DNA of 7,179 nt from Desulfobacteraceae bacterium (GTDB taxonomy: Bacteria; Desulfobacterota; DSM-4660; Desulfatiglandales; Desulfatiglandaceae). Shown here piece after piece: positions 6,168 to 7,179 of the stretch. The notes beneath the pieces were generated by a model. It had not been told where the DNA came from. It was given only the letters and a program-made list of their open reading frames with translations, and ran no database searches. The stretch is taken from positions 1 through 7,179 of the forward strand of contig JAUWMY010000121.1 in assembly GCA_030612945.1 (NCBI GenBank), read 5' to 3'. Numbering within the stretch: the first letter of the stretch is position 1; each line of letters begins with the position of its first letter. The position numbers were made by a program, and so were the translations under genes.

Positions 6168-7124
6168 ATGAGAGAACCACTGATTCAGCCAAAACCCGCG
6201 GAAGAGTATGGATTTAAGGATATTATTTACACCAAAAAAGACTGGGTAGCTACGATTACATGGAACAGGCCCGAGGTGTATAATTCCTATAGCACATTAG
6301 CACTAAAAGAGATAAGAATAGCCTTAGAGGACGCTGCTTGTGATGATTCAGTAGCCGTCCTTGTTCTTACAGGTGCAGGAGATAAAGCTTTCTGTACCGG
6401 GGGAGATGTAGAAGAGTATCAAAAATATTACACCCGTACCCCAAGGGATTTTCTGAAATGGGGAAAGTTGTGGGACGATGCCTATAAATCGTTAATTCAT
6501 TTGGGTAAGCCTACCATAGCCAGGATTAATGGGATGGCTGTTGGTGGAGGAAATGAATGGCACATTGCCTGTGATCTTTCAATTGCTGCTGAGCATGCAA
6601 CATTCCGTCAGGTAGGAACCAGGGTTGGTTCAGTGGCTGTTACTGCCTGTACGATTTTACCCATGCTTATCGGTGATCGTCGAGCTCGAGAGGTACTTCT
6701 TCTGTGCGAGCCGTTTGATGCTAAAACTGCACTTGAGTGGGGTTGGATTAACAAGGTAGTTCCTTATGCGGAACTGGATAATGCCGTTGCTGAGATGTGC
6801 GAGAAATTAAAAAATAAATTTACAGACTGTACACGGGCAACGTTGAAACATTTGAATGTATGGAAAGATATAGCCATGCAGAATATAACTCATGGGATGG
6901 ATTGGCTTACAGTTCATTTCAACAGTATGGAAGCGCATGAGGGAATGACTTCTTTTGTTGAAAAAAGACCTACTGATTATATGAAAATAAGGAAATTGGC
7001 CGCTTCAGGAGGGAGTGTTGAATTTATGTGGGGTCCCAATATAAAAGAGTGCCAAAAGTGCGGTACAAAATATCTACCCGAGGGCAGTGAATATTGCATG
7101 AAATGTGGAAATAAGCTTGAGTAA
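6168..7124 (+). CDS. BamA/BadI-like crotonase-superfamily hydrolase with C-terminal zinc ribbon
   Basis: This 318-residue protein has a crotonase core (about 15-270) and a separate C-terminal zinc ribbon. Core motifs are TWNRPEVYNSY (31-41), AFCTGGDVEEY (74-84), the second oxyanion-hole segment NGMAVGGGNEW (121-131), FRQVGTRVGS (146-155) and LLCEPFDA (178-185). E130 aligns with rat enoyl-CoA hydratase E144, but the E164 position appears to be G150, as in MenB and the ring hydrolase BadI. NSY, CTGG..EY..YY and LCEPF.A recall BamA (6-oxocyclohex-1-ene-1-carbonyl-CoA hydrolase), although an internal segment of BamA is missing. The tail has C295, C298, C310 and C313 (CxxC-x11-CxxC), a probable structural zinc site or protein-contact module. 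The likely reaction is hydration plus hydrolytic C-C cleavage of a cyclic ketoacyl-CoA; simple enoyl-CoA hydratase or isomerase is the alternative. Fold and zinc ribbon are clear; the exact activity is not. Confidence 0.87.
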   Translation: MREPLIQPKPAEEYGFKDIIYTKKDWVATITWNRPEVYNSYSTLALKEIRIALEDAACDDSVAVLVLTGAGDKAFCTGGDVEEYQKYYTRTPRDFLKWGKLWDDAYKSLIHLGKPTIARINGMAVGGGNEWHIACDLSIAAEHATFRQVGTRVGSVAVTACTILPMLIGDRRAREVLLLCEPFDAKTALEWGWINKVVPYAELDNAVAEMCEKLKNKFTDCTRATLKHLNVWKDIAMQNITHGMDWLTVHFNSMEAHEGMTSFVEKRPTDYMKIRKLAASGGSVEFMWGPNIKECQKCGTKYLPEGSEYCMKCGNKLE

Positions 7125-7163
7125 CCTAAGGATGGTCTCATCAGGGATCATCATAGTTAACTC

Positions 7164-7179
7164 TCCCCTGGAACGGGGA
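7164..7179 (+). terminator. Possible terminator hairpin, cut by the window end
   Basis: TCCCC (7164-7168) and GGGGA (7175-7179) form a 5-bp GC-rich stem with a TGGAAC loop, 39 bp after the crotonase stop. The left arm is preceded by CTC, so the stem could be longer if GAG follows outside the window. Whether a T-run follows cannot be seen. Confidence 0.3.

Overview
The window looks like part of a bacterial catabolic gene cluster, with every recognised gene on the + strand. The gene content is a Liv-type ABC transporter followed by CoA-ester enzymes, one of them resembling ring-cleaving hydrolases. Together with moderate GC content and clear Shine-Dalgarno sites, this is what I would expect from an anaerobic aromatic or alicyclic acid degrader, for example a Desulfobacterota (former Deltaproteobacteria) lineage. 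That taxonomic guess is inference from gene content and memory of similar clusters. No rRNA, tRNA, CRISPR array, insertion sequence or phage gene is visible.

Layout. Positions 1-170 hold the last 55 codons of a LivM-type permease. Positions 204-986 and 988-1767 hold the two ATPases of the same transporter, LivF then LivG, one base apart. After a 117-bp gap comes a 597-residue amidohydrolase of the adenine deaminase family (1885-3678). Its metal ligands are kept, but several other family-typical residues are changed. Then follow a double-hotdog MaoC-like acyl dehydratase/hydratase (3769-5040), a short-chain dehydrogenase/reductase (start corrected to 5153, ending 6082), and a crotonase-superfamily protein related to ring hydrolases of the BamA/BadI kind with a C-terminal four-cysteine zinc ribbon (6168-7124). 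The catabolic genes are separated by 85-117 bp gaps, most with their own ribosome binding site. The window ends in a 5-bp-stem hairpin that may belong to a terminator.

How they may work together (inference). The transporter would import an organic acid or amide-like compound. The amidohydrolase could open or deaminate a C-N bond. The last three enzymes form an ordered set of hydratase, alcohol dehydrogenase and C-C hydrolase. This has the same chemical logic as the lower benzoyl-CoA pathway (Dch, Had, Oah/BamA), but the first two steps are carried by unrelated protein families. No CoA ligase, acyl-CoA dehydrogenase or reductase lies in the window, so the substrate cannot be named from the sequence.

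All intergenic stretches are shorter than 120 bp. I found no convincing promoter in any of them.
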